A DNA stretch of 64,000 bases from Apostichopus japonicus. Taxonomy: Eukaryota; Echinodermata; Holothuroidea; Aspidochirotida; Stichopodidae. Below are positions 24,954-38,125 of the stretch, piece by piece; within the stretch, counting starts at the first letter, position 1, and every line of letters begins with the position of its first letter. The notes under the pieces were generated by a model. The model had not been told where the DNA came from. It ran no database searches and saw nothing but the letters and a program-made list of their open reading frames with translations. The stretch covers positions 11,634,001-11,698,000 of the forward strand of contig NC_092582.1 of assembly GCF_037975245.1 (NCBI RefSeq). Reading direction: 5' to 3'. The translations under genes and the position numbers were made by a program.

Positions 24954-27438
24954 CATTAACGGCTTCAGTTTCGATGTGTTACGAAACAACCACACCGCAA
25001 ACTGCAAACATTTTGAGATTAATTTGTCTCTTTTCAAAAATGTTCATTTAATAATAAAAAAACCTCGAAGTGACATTTTTTCTGATAGGATATACTCTTC
25101 TGGGAGAACTAACATGAGATTAATTATGTTTGCCAGTCATGAATTATGTTCAATAAGCATTTCAATTGTAAACATTTATCAACAAATTCATAAATGTTTA
25201 CTTTGTTAATGTACTTCATTAATTGATTCAATCCTCAATTCTGATTAATTGTTATTGAAAGAAAACGTATATATAAAGAAAAGCAAATGTTATTAAACTA
25301 AAATAAATATAATTTAATGATAAAACATTTTTGAAGGATAAAGTAATTTGTCTTTCTGTATATAGAGAGATTTACAAGGATGCATAGCTATTTTCAAGTG
25401 TACGGTTTGTTTCATATCAAAGAAAAAAAATAGACTTCATAGAAAAACAAATTGACTGTGGTATGTTTGCTCATGACGAGGATTTTTTTTTTTGGTATTG
25501 CGAACTATTTTTCGTTATTGGGGCAATGTTTGCCCACTTTAGAGTTATGAAGAGTATCGTCTGGTTTTCTTACCGTTGTGAACAAGTTACGAACACTTGC
25601 GTCTGGCAAAGCTAAACGTCTGCGTAGCCATGATCCAGTAATGTGAAGCTGCCGTGCATGACCGATTTGAGAGCTATCTAGCGCAAGGTACTTTTAACCA
25701 ATTGAAAAGCTCCGTGATGACCTATAGACCACATATTACTTTAGCTAGTGTGTCAGGAATTTATAATATATGTTAGTATATACATATATGTATGATATAA
25801 TTATAATATGGAGTAAAGTGTTTACTTCTTAGAGGGAGGCTATTCATAACATATTTGTTAGAAAACTTTGTGCATTTTGGGTAAGCTTCTGTGTTAATGT
25901 TGTTGAATTCTGACCATTATTACGTAACGATTTTCTCTATTAGCGACCTAGTAACTCGAGGTATCCTGCTAATCTTTTGTGTGATGGTTCACAGTTCACC
26001 CTGACCATTGTTACGAACCATTTTCTCTATTAGCGAACGAGACGCACTCTTGGCAACACAGCAACTCTATTGTAGAAACGTTTGCTTGGCCACTCTTACA
26101 TATAGATACCCCGCGATTAGGCAACCGGCTAGGAGGACGACGCGCCAGTCCTACAACACAAGTCTATTGTAAGATGGGTCAAAGATCACCCTGACAATTA
26201 TTACGTAACGATTTTCTCTATTAGTGACCTAAAACATCGAGGTGTCTTGCTAATCTATAGTGTGATGGTTCAAAGTTCACCCTGACCATTGTTACTAACG
26301 ATTTACTCTATAAGCTAACGAGACGCACCACGGCAGCATAACAAATCTTTTGTTGAAACGTTTGGCTGGCCATTTTTACATCAGCTATACATCCGTAAAC
26401 GTTTACATAATTCTCATCTTTCTGTAGCAGAATCAAAGGTGCGCCTCTAACTATAGGCAAAGTTACTGAAGTACTTCAGTTAAAATAAATACCCTTCGAA
26501 AAAAAATGTTATTACAGTACAAATAAAGTTTACATGAAAGCATACAACAAAGCAGTTTACACATTCAAATTATGTTTATTAACTCATTTATTCCGCCTTG
26601 TATTGCGACATGAACAGAATGAGTGATAACATTATTATTGCCACTTTGTTCATATACGTGCTATGTTTAGTTTAATCTAAAAGCTAGGGAAATGTATGTA
26701 CGGAAAACGATGATGAGAACGGTTCGCATAGAATACTGGAAAGTTGAAGTTTGATATGTTACATTTTTGTATGTTTGTGTAGGCATAGAATATCATGTTT
26801 ATTTTAAGCCTGTATTGTTTTCATTAACAAGAAAATATGATGAATACAACCCACGGATGTCTGGCCGCTTTTTTTTTAATGAACTGATGAATTTATAAGA
26901 ATATATGTTTGTTGCGTTTTTGGAATTTCATAAAACAGTGGAATAACAATAACTATTTGCTTTGGACAAAGGATGTCATTATCGATTTAGGAGGACCATT
27001 TGCGATATTTAACCAAATTAAAACATTTGAAATTACCGGCATATCTATGAATAAATTACCACTTTATTCATAGTTTTCTTTTTTGCTGGACATGTTAATA
27101 CTCGAATTCTCCCTCAAATTATCCTGGAAGACAGTTGTGACGTAATTGTTTCATGGTCCCGCCAGGCTTTTGATGCTTCTAATATCCAATGACACAACAA
27201 ACCTTTATAGCATTTATAAACGAAGGAAGAATTGCAATTCTCATGGCTTTCAAGCGATTAACCATTAACTTAACGCTAGCCTTGTCCCTTTATATCTCCC
27301 CATTAATTATATTTGTTAAACAATTCACTCTGTAGTTTAGAAGTTCAGAAACTTTGGAAGCGTTATAAGAACAAGAAAACAATGAAATCAATTTTAGTGT
27401 ATCTAGTCACATCTCTCCTTCACATAAGAGGACTGTGT
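24954..27438. other. intergenic between genes 3 and 4
   Basis: No gene is supported. It contains the tandem duplication at 25905-26390 (own entry). From about 26430 it begins to align with 58740 onward in block copy 2. Confidence 0.5.
25905..26390. repeat. tandem duplication, ~280-bp spacing, with inner subrepeat
   Basis: Segments at about 25908-26105 and 26190-26380 share TTACGTAACGATTTTCTCTA, then GTGTGATGGTTCA, CACCCTGACCATTGTTAC and ACGAGACGCAC. Within each unit the GACCATTRTTACG...TTTTCTCTATTAGCGA element occurs twice. I saw no counterpart in block copy 2. Confidence 0.65.
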
Positions 27439-30400
27439 TCACACAAACACGAGGCCGTCGTTGTCGGCAACGTTATTGATCCCGCCGTCTTCTGGGGCAG
27501 TGTAGTACCATCCCAGTATGTGGCAATCCCCTTTGCATTTCGGATAGAGTTCGTTAATACAGGTGTCTGGATTAAGATACATGGTACAGTGGGGAGCGTT
27601 TTTCACGTGTGGTAAAGCGGTTCTGAAAAGAAGAAGAGAGCATACCATAGTCACATAGGGTTCGCAGATATGAAGTTAAGCACAGATCATATGGTACCGC
27701 ATTATAATACTAAAAACCTTTTATCTTTCACCTCCTCTATGCTCAACCCTCCCCCATGCATCCCATCCCCCGGCCGCGAATATATTTTTCCTCAAACTGA
27801 ACTGACACTGAAATTATTTCCTCGATTCTGATTGGCTCTCAGCGAGCACGTGATATACTTTAGTAATCAACATAGATCCCTCCATACTCTGACGATATCA
27901 GTATGATCAACACGAACAAATTCAAGATATTCACATTAGCAACTTTCCAAAACTTTTGGTAGGTATATATGAACGAAAGTATAAAGTGTTCTCAACACAA
28001 TGAAGCAACTATTCCCAACTACTGCGCATATTATAGGCAGTCCTCGATCGTTTGTTTACTCGCTTGACTCTGCTTTACACAACACATGTAATGTAGCCTA
28101 TTGTACTATGTATAGTATACAACAAAATAAAATAACTGTTAGCAAGCTGCTTATCCACTAGAGAGCCTGTGTAGGAGAATGTGTAAAAGTAAGTTGGCCT
28201 GACGTTTCGACCCTAGCAGGATCTTCGTCAAAGGCTTGTGTTGTATAGTATACAACACAATAAAACACAGTGCATTTGTGATTGTATACATGTAGCCGAT
28301 GTACATATGTACGAGGTGTTTGTGTACATTCGGAGTTAAGATACTTTTAGTTGTATAATCATATATTCAAAATGTATTCAGTCAATGAATCACGATAGGC
28401 CTAGTCGAATATGCAGTGGCCATGAAGACGGCGAGCGACTGTGTGCCAGCCGCGCCAGTGAGTGTACACAAAAAAGGCATTTGACGATATGTCCGTGTCT
28501 TTTGACTTGTTATTACTAGTTGTATAAAGCCTTATAACCTTTAAGTACGGAAACCTATACGGAAACCTATTGGCTCGCTGAGAGCCAATCAGAATCGAGG
28601 AAATAATTTCAGTGTCAGTTCAGTTTGGGGAAAAAGTATTCGCCCCCCCGGCCCATCTTATTCTAACACAAAAAAATAAAAAATAAAGAAAAAGAGATAC
28701 GTAAAAGTAAATGGTAGATCTGAAAATGAATTAATCAAATCAAAACATTCTTAAACTGATTTTAGAACTAGAATATTTCGTCCAACGTTGCTAAAACATT
28801 GGTAAATTTTCGCACTCAGTGCTAATCAATTACCGAATCTTGTCTATTACTCCATCACTCCGACAGAAATAGAGGATTTTTCCGATATCGGACACAAGTT
28901 TTTCGGTCTTGTGTTTCCGTTATTCTACCCACCCTCTTCCCTAACACATATTACTATCATATTGAAATTGCTTGATCTTGTTATTAAATGAGTCACTTGA
29001 TGATGAAAAGTTGTTACTGCATAATAGACTTTGTAGTGTCAAAACTTCGTTGCCTCATGTGTGAAGATTTCAATCTCTACTAAGTGAAATGGCAGCTATG
29101 AAGTGATTTATAAAGAAGTACAAAGATTAATTTTTTAGGGCATTATATGTGACACTTGTAGTTAGGAATTGCCAGTCTTGTTAGAATCAATAATTAATTG
29201 CAAAAGTACGAAAGAAAATACAAAACGAATCATAGAAAGTTATTCCACACAAAAGAAAGGAAAAGAACTGAAAAACGTGACCGATTACAAACTTATTATT
29301 CAGTTTGAAAGATGTATTTATAAGTGTCTCATGTCACTAAATGTATATGTGATGTAAGTTCACTTTCTTGGCAAGTCGCAAAGAATATCTTTTCATTGTA
29401 AAGGTACATAAGGATATATTTAACTAGTTACTGTCAACACGATAACTCTACAACCGATGAGCGATGCTTCAACGTTGTCCAAGAAAGGTCGGCACATACA
29501 AAATTTCATTGTGCTTAAAAATATGATTTATTAATTCTTTACATGTAATCTTCCAAATAAACATATCTCCTGAAGAACTTTTAAGCACCTCCGCGATTGA
29601 ACAAATCTCTCCTTTTAATACCTCACTGCCGGAACTCTTATTGGACTTAACCAAATTTAACATATGCTATCAATGTTACAAACACAAAGGATTTAAAGAA
29701 TATTAACAACTCTTGAATATGTTCACAATTAAACGATTTACCGATACTATCCATTTGAAACGACGGTCCACAGAACTTGGCTCCCGGGCAACGAAGTTAA
29801 CCGTTACGCCGCTCATGAGCTTAAACAATCGCTGGTTTAAAACACATTCCGAGATGTACCACAGACATGACTTAACTGGAACAGCACAAGAAAAAACATT
29901 ATACAAGAGAAACACGTCATCGAGTTATCGTATTGACAACCTTACACTCTGTGTTAACAATTTTTTTTTTATCAGATTCACATTGATTAAAAGAAAGCAG
30001 CTTTTTTAAGATATGTGTAAATTTTGATGCATAGGTATACAGCTTTCCCCCCTACTCTATATGAAGTAACCTACATAAATCATTTTAATTGACCTACGGA
30101 AGACACAAAATACTAATTATTGTGTATTATATCATATCAAACGACTTACGTTCTGCAACAAGTCGTAGTATGGTCCTTTTCACAAACACACTCGTAACAA
30201 CACTCGGGTCCATCATAAGCCATAATCGACCCTGGTACTTCACATGCAAGACCAACTGCAAAAGAAGCCAGATACCGATGACATGCATGACACATATTAT
30301 ATTTCTTCACTATTAGTATAGCAGGATTATTATTGGAACATAACTATCAATTTACTAGTTATTTTTTTAAAACATGACGTGGTGTTATTGCGATATGCAG

Positions 30401-31092
30401 ACTGTTAGTTTTATAGGGATTAACGAAAAAAAGACAACACATTGCGGGCATTAGGCCTATATATAACGCATTAGCAATAAATGTCACAGATGGGGAACAG
30501 ATAACTAGCGTTTGCATCACAATTTAATCTAGCCCCATTACTTTCAGTTTCATATCGAAAATCAGTTAGCAAAAGTAGCAGAAGACTCTGTCAGTATCCA
30601 TGTACGGACAATTTGATGTGCCATATTAATATTCATGCACATTGACTGCTAAAAATCCATCCCTTTCGGCGGTAACGCTATAACTATTAGGAAATATTTT
30701 GGTCAATTTTTGATAAACGCTTAAGCAAATCAGAATGCCGTAATTAGTCAACTGATATGACTGAAACACAAACGTTAACCACCACCTGTCCATTAAAACA
30801 ACCAACAACAACAAATAATTACAGAAATAAATTAATAAAATATAACTAGAACGCTGCAAGTAGTTAAAGCTTGTATAAATAAAACTAATTTCAGAAGCAA
30901 AATGAAAGGTCTTAGCGACTGAGAAATTGCAAGGTTACCTTCTCTCACGCATACACCAGAGCTGGGTTTATCGTCTGGTCCGTTTACTGTAATCGGCAGA
31001 GCTACTGGAACTCCAGGGATTGTCACCGGCACACTTGCTCCTAAAGAAAGCTCAAAAAGTGCTAGGGAGAATATAATAGTTAGCAGACTCAT
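27439..31092 (-). CDS. PSP94/beta-microseminoprotein-like gene 4 (C)
   Basis: Exons 31092-30939, 30255-30150 and 27622-27439 (TGA) give 147 residues. The signal peptide (MSLLTIIFSLALFELSLGA) is followed by a proline-rich stretch without LPDVE, then SGVCVRE. Exon 2 encodes LACEVPG, ECCYECVC and TCCR. Exon 3 encodes HC, DTC, YPKCKGDC, ILGWYYT and an acidic tail. There are 12 cysteines, one more than genes 1-3, because of the extra Cys in ECC. Donors are GTAACC and GTAAGT; the acceptors are TTGCAG and TTTCAG. Intron 2 (2.5 kb) contains an 870-bp inverted-repeat element. Gene 7 is its near-identical partner. Confidence 0.85.
27776..28643. mobile_element. ~870-bp non-autonomous element with ~72-bp TIRs
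   Basis: Left arm 27776-27847 and right arm 28573-28643 are inverted copies sharing CAAACTGAACTGACACTGAA, TTTCCTCGATTCTGATTGGC and TCTCAGCGAGC. The interior is non-coding. It holds TGTTGTATACTATACAACA-type palindromes and a structured motif at 28198-28235 (separate finding). It lies in intron 2 of gene 4 and recurs in gene 7 (59976-60842), so it inserted before the block duplicated. Confidence 0.75.
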
Positions 31093-31186
31093 TTTGTGAG
31101 ACGTCTATGGAATAGTTGGGTTTGATGAAAAACAAGATGGCCGCTGTTCTATTGTAGAGTGTTGTTAGTCACAGAATAAACGACTC

Positions 31187-31194
31187 TTTATATA
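31187..31194 (-). promoter_or_regulatory. TATA box of gene 4
   Basis: TATATAAAG on the minus strand, about 95 bp upstream of the ATG. C-type genes use this variant, while most others use TATAAAA. Confidence 0.65.
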
Positions 31195-31241
31195 ATCTTA
31201 CATCGCAATCAAATTTTCGTGAGAAAGTGGGGACACATTTA

Positions 31242-34200
31242 AAGGTCAAGTGACACGTAACAGATTTCCTTCAAACTTACACAAATTGAAAAGCTACATA
31301 TCAAAACCCTATTTTCCAAATTTGGAGTTCCACAATTGTTTCTTTGCTGTTTTAATTAAGTTAATAACCAAGCTAATTCCGTAAGATAATGACGTCACGG
31401 GGGGAACCGCCAATGTTACCAAAGCTAGATATGCCTAATATGCTAACCGAGATCAAAGCCGTAAACAATACGTCACGAACAGTAAACAAAATATCAGATG
31501 AGAATGGGTGCACAACAGTACAAGAAAGTTTCGTGTTCGTCAAACACTGTATACAGCGATAGCTTAGTACCAGTGCACTCAGCCAGCCTAGCTGCCTAAG
31601 TACAGATTGGCTTGGACCTTCGAGCGAATCTTATGTGTGCAGCGCGCCCTTCACCAGTTAAAGTTTCGATTCCTATCGCCTATCCGCGCAACTTGGAACA
31701 CCAACAGCTCGCCGTCTACAAGACAATGCCGTTCCTTCTCTATTTGGAGAAAGTATCTTCAAATCTCGAGGAGATATAGAAACAAGTAGACCAGTAGTTG
31801 CGAAGCTGGATCGGAAAAGAGTAAGTGTATTTTCTGGCCTAGGCCTACTACAACAAGGACTAACTTGGTATTATTACTAACTTACAGTAGGCTAATTCTT
31901 ATAATTTCGTTCAGTTAGTTAGGCCCTAAATTAGGTACGGCGACGATAAAGTTAGGCGTAGGCTAGGGCTATATTAACTTTTATCTGTGGTACATCATGA
32001 AAAATCCAGAATAACAAGCATAAGATGTTTACATGTCATTTTGCCCAATATTATAATGTGCTCCCACCTATCTATATACTCATATGAGTCATAGCTCATA
32101 TGTTTTTTTACAGTAAATGACATCCTTATATTTTGCCATTTTTGTTGGTAGGGCTGCAATTTTTGTTACAAGAGAAAACGCTTGTGACAGGTACTTTCAA
32201 ACATATCAAACTGCTTTCTTAAATGAACTTTCAAAACTTCCTTGTTATTTTCTTTCCCAATTTTCAATACTTAGATTAATCTAGAAGCTGTTCCCCAACC
32301 AACTGCAGTGAAAATAAAGGCAGGATTCTGCATCTCCATGTAAAGGTAGCATGATCTTATAGACGTGTGCTTGATATTACCGAAAAACAGTTGGGAAATG
32401 GGGGAGGGGAGGGTGGTGACAGGCATTAAAGATTTAAGTAGTCAGTTTTGAACGGGATACAAGGAATCTGCACCAGTAAAACATCGAGGCATGTATATGG
32501 GGGGCAAGCTACCAGACAAAAAGGAGGCAGCAGTATTACGGCCGAAAGGTCCCCATAAATAGGCTTTAATAGAGTGATGGATGGAGAGGGGGGGGGGAGG
32601 GGTGGGGGAGAAAATGTGGTACGCTAGGGTAATACAAGGAAGAATGGCAAACTTTCATACATCTATAGAGTACTCTATAGCAGAAGTGAGTACAGGAGCC
32701 AAAATTTTAGAAACAGTACTCGTTGAAAGCAAAATAGCAATCAAAACTGCACATCGGGCAGGCTGACTAGGGGATAATATACATTGTATTTTATCCATCA
32801 TATCCGCCTGCCTGACGAGAGTGGTTGAGGAGGCTATACCGGATGGCTTCACAGGAAAATATAAAGGCTACATCTATAGTTACTATAGTTAGGGAGATTA
32901 CCTTGTAGTTATACTATATGAAACCAAGCTGAAGTCATTTGCAATGCTCATGGTGTGAGTGGCCCATATTTTTGCAGCCACATAAAGCAGGAGGATATGC
33001 TCTCCTTCAGAAAAGATAAGTGAACCATCTAGGCAGCTGACCCCTGTCCAAGAGCAGCCTACTGTATGTGTGTGGTATAATAAGCGTTTATTCTAATTTT
33101 CAGTGAATGTAACACATGTATGTAGAAGTCCAGTGTTCACTGGTCCCCCTACCACCATTGAGGTTGTTGACTGGGCCAACAGAGACAAGAACACCATCAA
33201 AGCAACCAGGGCCATCTCACAGTGGCGATGATGGTCCGTCTGCTGTTGTGGCATCCACATCGGGATACACCGAAAAACCGCCAGGTAGTCCGGACTACAC
33301 TCCATCAGTTAACTCATCTGAACATGACAAAGATGACGCTTCAAGGTAATTTTCAAGATTGATAGTAGATTAGTCTGGAAAATCAATTGGTGCCATAACT
33401 TTCTGGAAAGAGGAACATTATTAATTTTGACACCAACACTGTGGGGTAGTCTGGAATGTGTGGTGAGGCCATCAGTCTTTACTTCAATTAGCATATACAT
33501 ACTGTATCTGGTAGAGTTGTCACAGCTGTATGTGAATAAGAAATAAAGGCACAAACAAGTAGTTGAATTTAACAGAGTATATTATATCTTCACTTGGCTG
33601 GATATCTGCTACTGAATACAAATGGTGAAAGTTGCATCTTATACACTCTTTTACCATGGATTACAAGGGGATGGGACAGGATGTTACTCTGTCCACATGT
33701 TTACTTTACTACATAAACAGTGGTTAAGCTACTGAGACAATGACCACACATCCTGCTGAAGATTACATAATCCATAATATTAGGTGCACAAACAGGTGTA
33801 GGGTTTTTGTTTTAATCAGTAAAAAATATATTGGAATTGTTCAGGCACAAGTTGTCAGGTAAAACCTGACCCATATATCCACACCAATTGAGGTGTACTC
33901 AGCTGTCGCCTTAGTTGGGCATCCAAAGACTTGACTAACAACTGTGCCATGCCTATTGACCGAAATGTAATGATTGAATGCCTCTATCTAAATGGTATGT
34001 TTTTATGAACTATTATTATATTATTCTTCATATCTTTACTATTCTACAGATTATGTATGGGAACTTCTTGACTGCTTGCAACAACTTCTGCAGAAGTGGA
34101 ACTCTGGGAGAGGAGTGTCCTGTTCCTGTCAGAAAAGAGCCCCCACCACTTGCAAGCTCCTATGTTCATCCGAACAATGAGGATGCCATAAAACAACACC

Positions 34201-35104
34201 GAAGCAGATTTCAAAAGCTTTGCTGAAGTACTGTAGTTGATGGCCTACCAGTTTCTAATTTTGTTTCATTGTAGTGGGGAGCAATCGACTCTGTGAATCG
34301 TCTGTTCACATGATGTTTTGGCACAGCTGCAGAGCAGTGTTAATTAACAGGTCGCTACCAGCCTTTAGGGAAGTTGCTAAAGTTTTACATTAAAGTTTTA
34401 CTTACATCTGGTTTCCATTGTAACTAACTAAATGATAACATTATATTTAAAAAAAAGTTCCTATGACAAGTATTCCTCTCTAGAGAGCTTAGACTTCATA
34501 AATATAAATTTCATGATGACTTACTATTTGTATGCAACTTTGGTGTTTCAAACATGTTGCCAATTTTTTGTTTTTCTCGAAAAGATTTGACAGAAATTTG
34601 CTGTTTGTTCCCCGCATGGGATAAAATGTGATTTTTTTATCCCATTTATGATTAAGTAATCTTGATATTCCATGGATTAATGAACAATTTCAGATTGATT
34701 CTCATTACACTTTTATTAAAATGAAAGCCTAAACTCTCCAGATCCCATTGAGATAGTGGTTTAGGGTACTTTATTCAAACTATTCTTCTATTTTAACCTA
34801 GTATATTTGAGATTTCAATCATCCAGATTTTGTTGGCAGGCTACTAGAAGTGACAGCTTTGCTTACAAGAGAGAATACATACAAAAAATTAACTTGAGTT
34901 TTTATTATTTATTACTGTTATGTACTTCCCAAACTTGAAAATGTAAAATTTCATCCAAGATTGTAGTTAATACCATGAACCAGAAAAATGTAAGCTGGGA
35001 TTCCAAAATGTTCACCATTCAGCCACAAAACAGACAGGACTGAACCCTGTTCTATAAAACTTTGCAGAAATGATACTATGACTTGGCATAAACAGTCCAC
35101 ATTC
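31242..35104. other. spacer, left part, with two unrecognised + strand exon-like segments
   Basis: Homology with block copy 2 stops here. Two plus-strand segments have splice-like edges: 33104-33345 (TTTTCAG before, GGTAAT after; Pro/Ser/Thr-rich frame containing GPSHSGDDGP) and 34050-34226 (CTACAG before, ends in TGA; frame ends HRSRFQKLC). Their open frames do not join in phase, so a decayed gene is possible. TGACGTCACGGGGGG at 31390-31404 has an inverted match at 37299-37314. A G run lies at 32588-32596. Confidence 0.25.
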
Positions 35105-36892
35105 TCACAGTCGTGATAATTTAAATCCTTCATACTGTTCAGATGGTAAAGCTTCTCTAATCCTCCTTACTGCATAGGATGGGAGAACAACACAAATCTC
35201 CTTCCCTAAAAACTGCTAGCTCATCCGTGCAAGTTGTCTGTATGCTGTGTGTCTGTATTTCCTGTAAAATAATCATATGAAAACCAGCTATAAAAGATGA
35301 AGACACACAAAAGCTTGGTAGCCATCTGGGGACGTCAATTTTAAAATAAATTTCTATATGATTTCCAGAATTTGCTTGGCCCCTAAATCTGCCTCCCCTA
35401 AAGTAAGCCTAGCTATGCCATTTATACAAACTGATCATTGTATCTCGGGGACTAAAATTTGTAAATGGATCGTGCACAAGCATGGTGGACATTTTTTGTG
35501 TGGCATTTGGTTCCATGGCTCAGTGTTAATGACTACTATGTCAGTCAGCATGATAAGGGTTAACCTCAAGGGCATTACACCAGTTTTTGGACAAAATGAC
35601 CTAATCAGGAGCAGGTTTTGAACATGGTGCACAAATTTTCTTGATCAAATCTATATCTTAATGTTATTCCTTTCACAATAAAACAAAACTATGAATACAC
35701 TCTCTGTATTGTTACATCTTTCAACAGCAGGTCAGAGCAATGAATAAAGGTATACAACAAAAATTATGTAGTCTATACTTACTCTTGGATCCTGTTTTCC
35801 TGTGCACGTCCACCATACTGTTGACGGTACATGAAGTAGGCTGTCTGAAGAAACAATGGGTTCAGGCACATAGCTTCAAAACCTGGGTGTAAGGTGATGC
35901 ATGCAGCACCTTCTTCATCCATCACAGTCCTTACTTATCTATTTCGCTGCAGCATCTACACTCCCTTGCTGTAGGCATCACAGCACATTGGCCACAATGA
36001 CACCTGTAAACAATACAAACCAGTTCAAATAATAAAGAGCCAATTTGATGACTTCATACCGACCTCAATTATTGGGGCATACTGTACTAACATGTCAAAA
36101 TAGAAAAGGGGCACCTCTGAAGGGCAATCTACCGTTGAAGCTCCTTACAAATAACATCACTAGTAAGATGGGGGTAGCCTCTTCTTAGAAGTCTTGCCTC
36201 TGTTGGGAGAATGCTGCAAAGGAAAATAAAACAGGCCGATGTTGCCTCGTTTCCAACTCTTTCCCACTTCTGAATCCATTCCTTAGATTTAGAAAATCTG
36301 GTTATGAAATTAGCTCAAGAGGAAATGACAAAAAGCTGGTGTGAGGTGCCACCTTCTCCATCCCCCACCCTTTCCCTGATTTGTGGTAACTTCACTAATT
36401 TGCCACTAAAACTGCTAGGAAATTAATAATAGGCCACCTCTGAATTTGTTGTGCGCTCTTCCAATTGGCTCCTTCAATCTACTAACCAAATAAAATATGT
36501 CTCTGTGACATGTTCCGGGGCATGTGCTGCCACAACTTTTAAGGAAAATAGTAACTTCCTTAACTTAACTCGAACGCACTTTCATGTTAATTTTGCTGCC
36601 CCATCATCAAATTGGCTAGCTAAGAGTATGAGCAAAGTTAGGAAACATTTATCGGTTCTAGGCCTAACTAGTGACACAACTATCCTATATACAGTATAGT
36701 ACGCTAGGCGTAACGTTACCGTTGTATTCCGTCAAGACGATCAATTTCGACATCGCTGTCCGATCCCGCTTCCTCTTCGCTGGTCTCCGGTTCGAACATG
36801 TAGGGAAAAACTTCCCCACGATCGTCCACCATTTCCCTTACTTCTTCGCCGTTGCTATCTAAATGCTGTGTGTCAATGCCACCGGCAGCCAT
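35105..36892 (-). pseudogene. P2RX7 C-terminal (ballast)-like domain gene, broken
   Basis: Three exons on the minus strand: 36892-36720, 36003-35783 and 35261-35105. Junctions are canonical and phases agree (2 then 2). Exon 1 starts MAAGG and is acidic, with VFPYMFEPE. Exon 2 gives CHCGQC, ECRCC, then ACITLHPGF and CLNPLFL. Exon 3 gives KYRHTAYRQL, then GKEICVVLPSYAV, RRIREALP and EQYEGF. The cysteine-rich start, the CIT block and the RHxAYR...VLPS...RRIR...YxGF order match the cytosolic C-terminal domain of the P2X7 receptor. There are no channel transmembrane segments. Two lesions are visible: a 1-nt loss at about 35931-35936 (frame shifts after EIDK) and TAG at 35216-35218, probably a former Trp. 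About 183 residues were encoded originally. Confidence 0.65.
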
Positions 36893-37016
36893 TTCGCGAT
36901 ATGTATAAGCTATGCTGTGCTGTGTATATATGCGTACTACAGTGCGTGTATAGAAACTGTATGTGGTAGCAATATCGTATGCGACGATATCGTTCACTTT
37001 CGACTTGGTAAACAAA

Positions 37017-37024
37017 TGACGTCA
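37017..37024. promoter_or_regulatory. CRE-like palindrome upstream of the P2RX7-like gene
   Basis: TGACGTCA, the full CREB/ATF half-site palindrome, lies 125 bp upstream of the pseudogene ATG. Another copy lies at 37307-37314, next to a C run. A promoter role is inference. Confidence 0.3.
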
Positions 37025-37340
37025 TTTGTTTTCGGCTTTCCCTGAACGAGTCAATCTAGCCGATTTTTGCGGAGTTTATGTTGCTTGATAGGAAGAAAAT
37101 GCAAGGAATTTATGAAAAAAGAAGTCAATGGATGTTTTGTTCTATGTCTTATGTATAAATTTGTGATTTTTCATCTTAATCCAAATCTTAACTTTCTTGT
37201 AACAGACTGCTGAAAAAGGTAATATTTTCGAGAAGTTTGAGATTTCTCCATACCCAATGCACTGCGCAGAACATATACAGTTTGCACTCTTCTGCGCTCC
37301 CCCCCGTGACGTCACTGAATCTATTACGTAATAGTATAGA

Positions 37341-38125
<785 letters not shown>

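Larger units (their letters stand above)
12783..31241. repeat. three-gene segmental duplication, block copy 1
   Basis: This contains genes 2, 3 and 4 and is the partner of 45238-63445. Homology starts at GTATGTA next to the SINE and stops after GGGACACATTTA upstream of gene 4. The A part (to about 18370) and the C part (from about 27290) match copy 2 almost base for base apart from small indels. From about 18370 to 26430 the two copies barely align by eye, and from 26430 to 27290 they align with visible divergence. Confidence 0.85.

Noticed and set aside
28198-28235. Confident hammerhead ribozyme call
   Set aside because: The conserved first C of CUGANGA is U and no proper stem I or cleavage site could be placed, so it is kept only as a finding.
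29169-29357. Plus-strand frame conserved at 61369-61557
   Set aside because: It is intronic in genes 4 and 7. Six residue differences in 62 codons look unconstrained.
29713-30316. Plus-strand frames around exon 2 of gene 4 (also 61917-62512)
   Set aside because: They are antisense shadows of exon 2 and its intron, and are conserved only by duplication.
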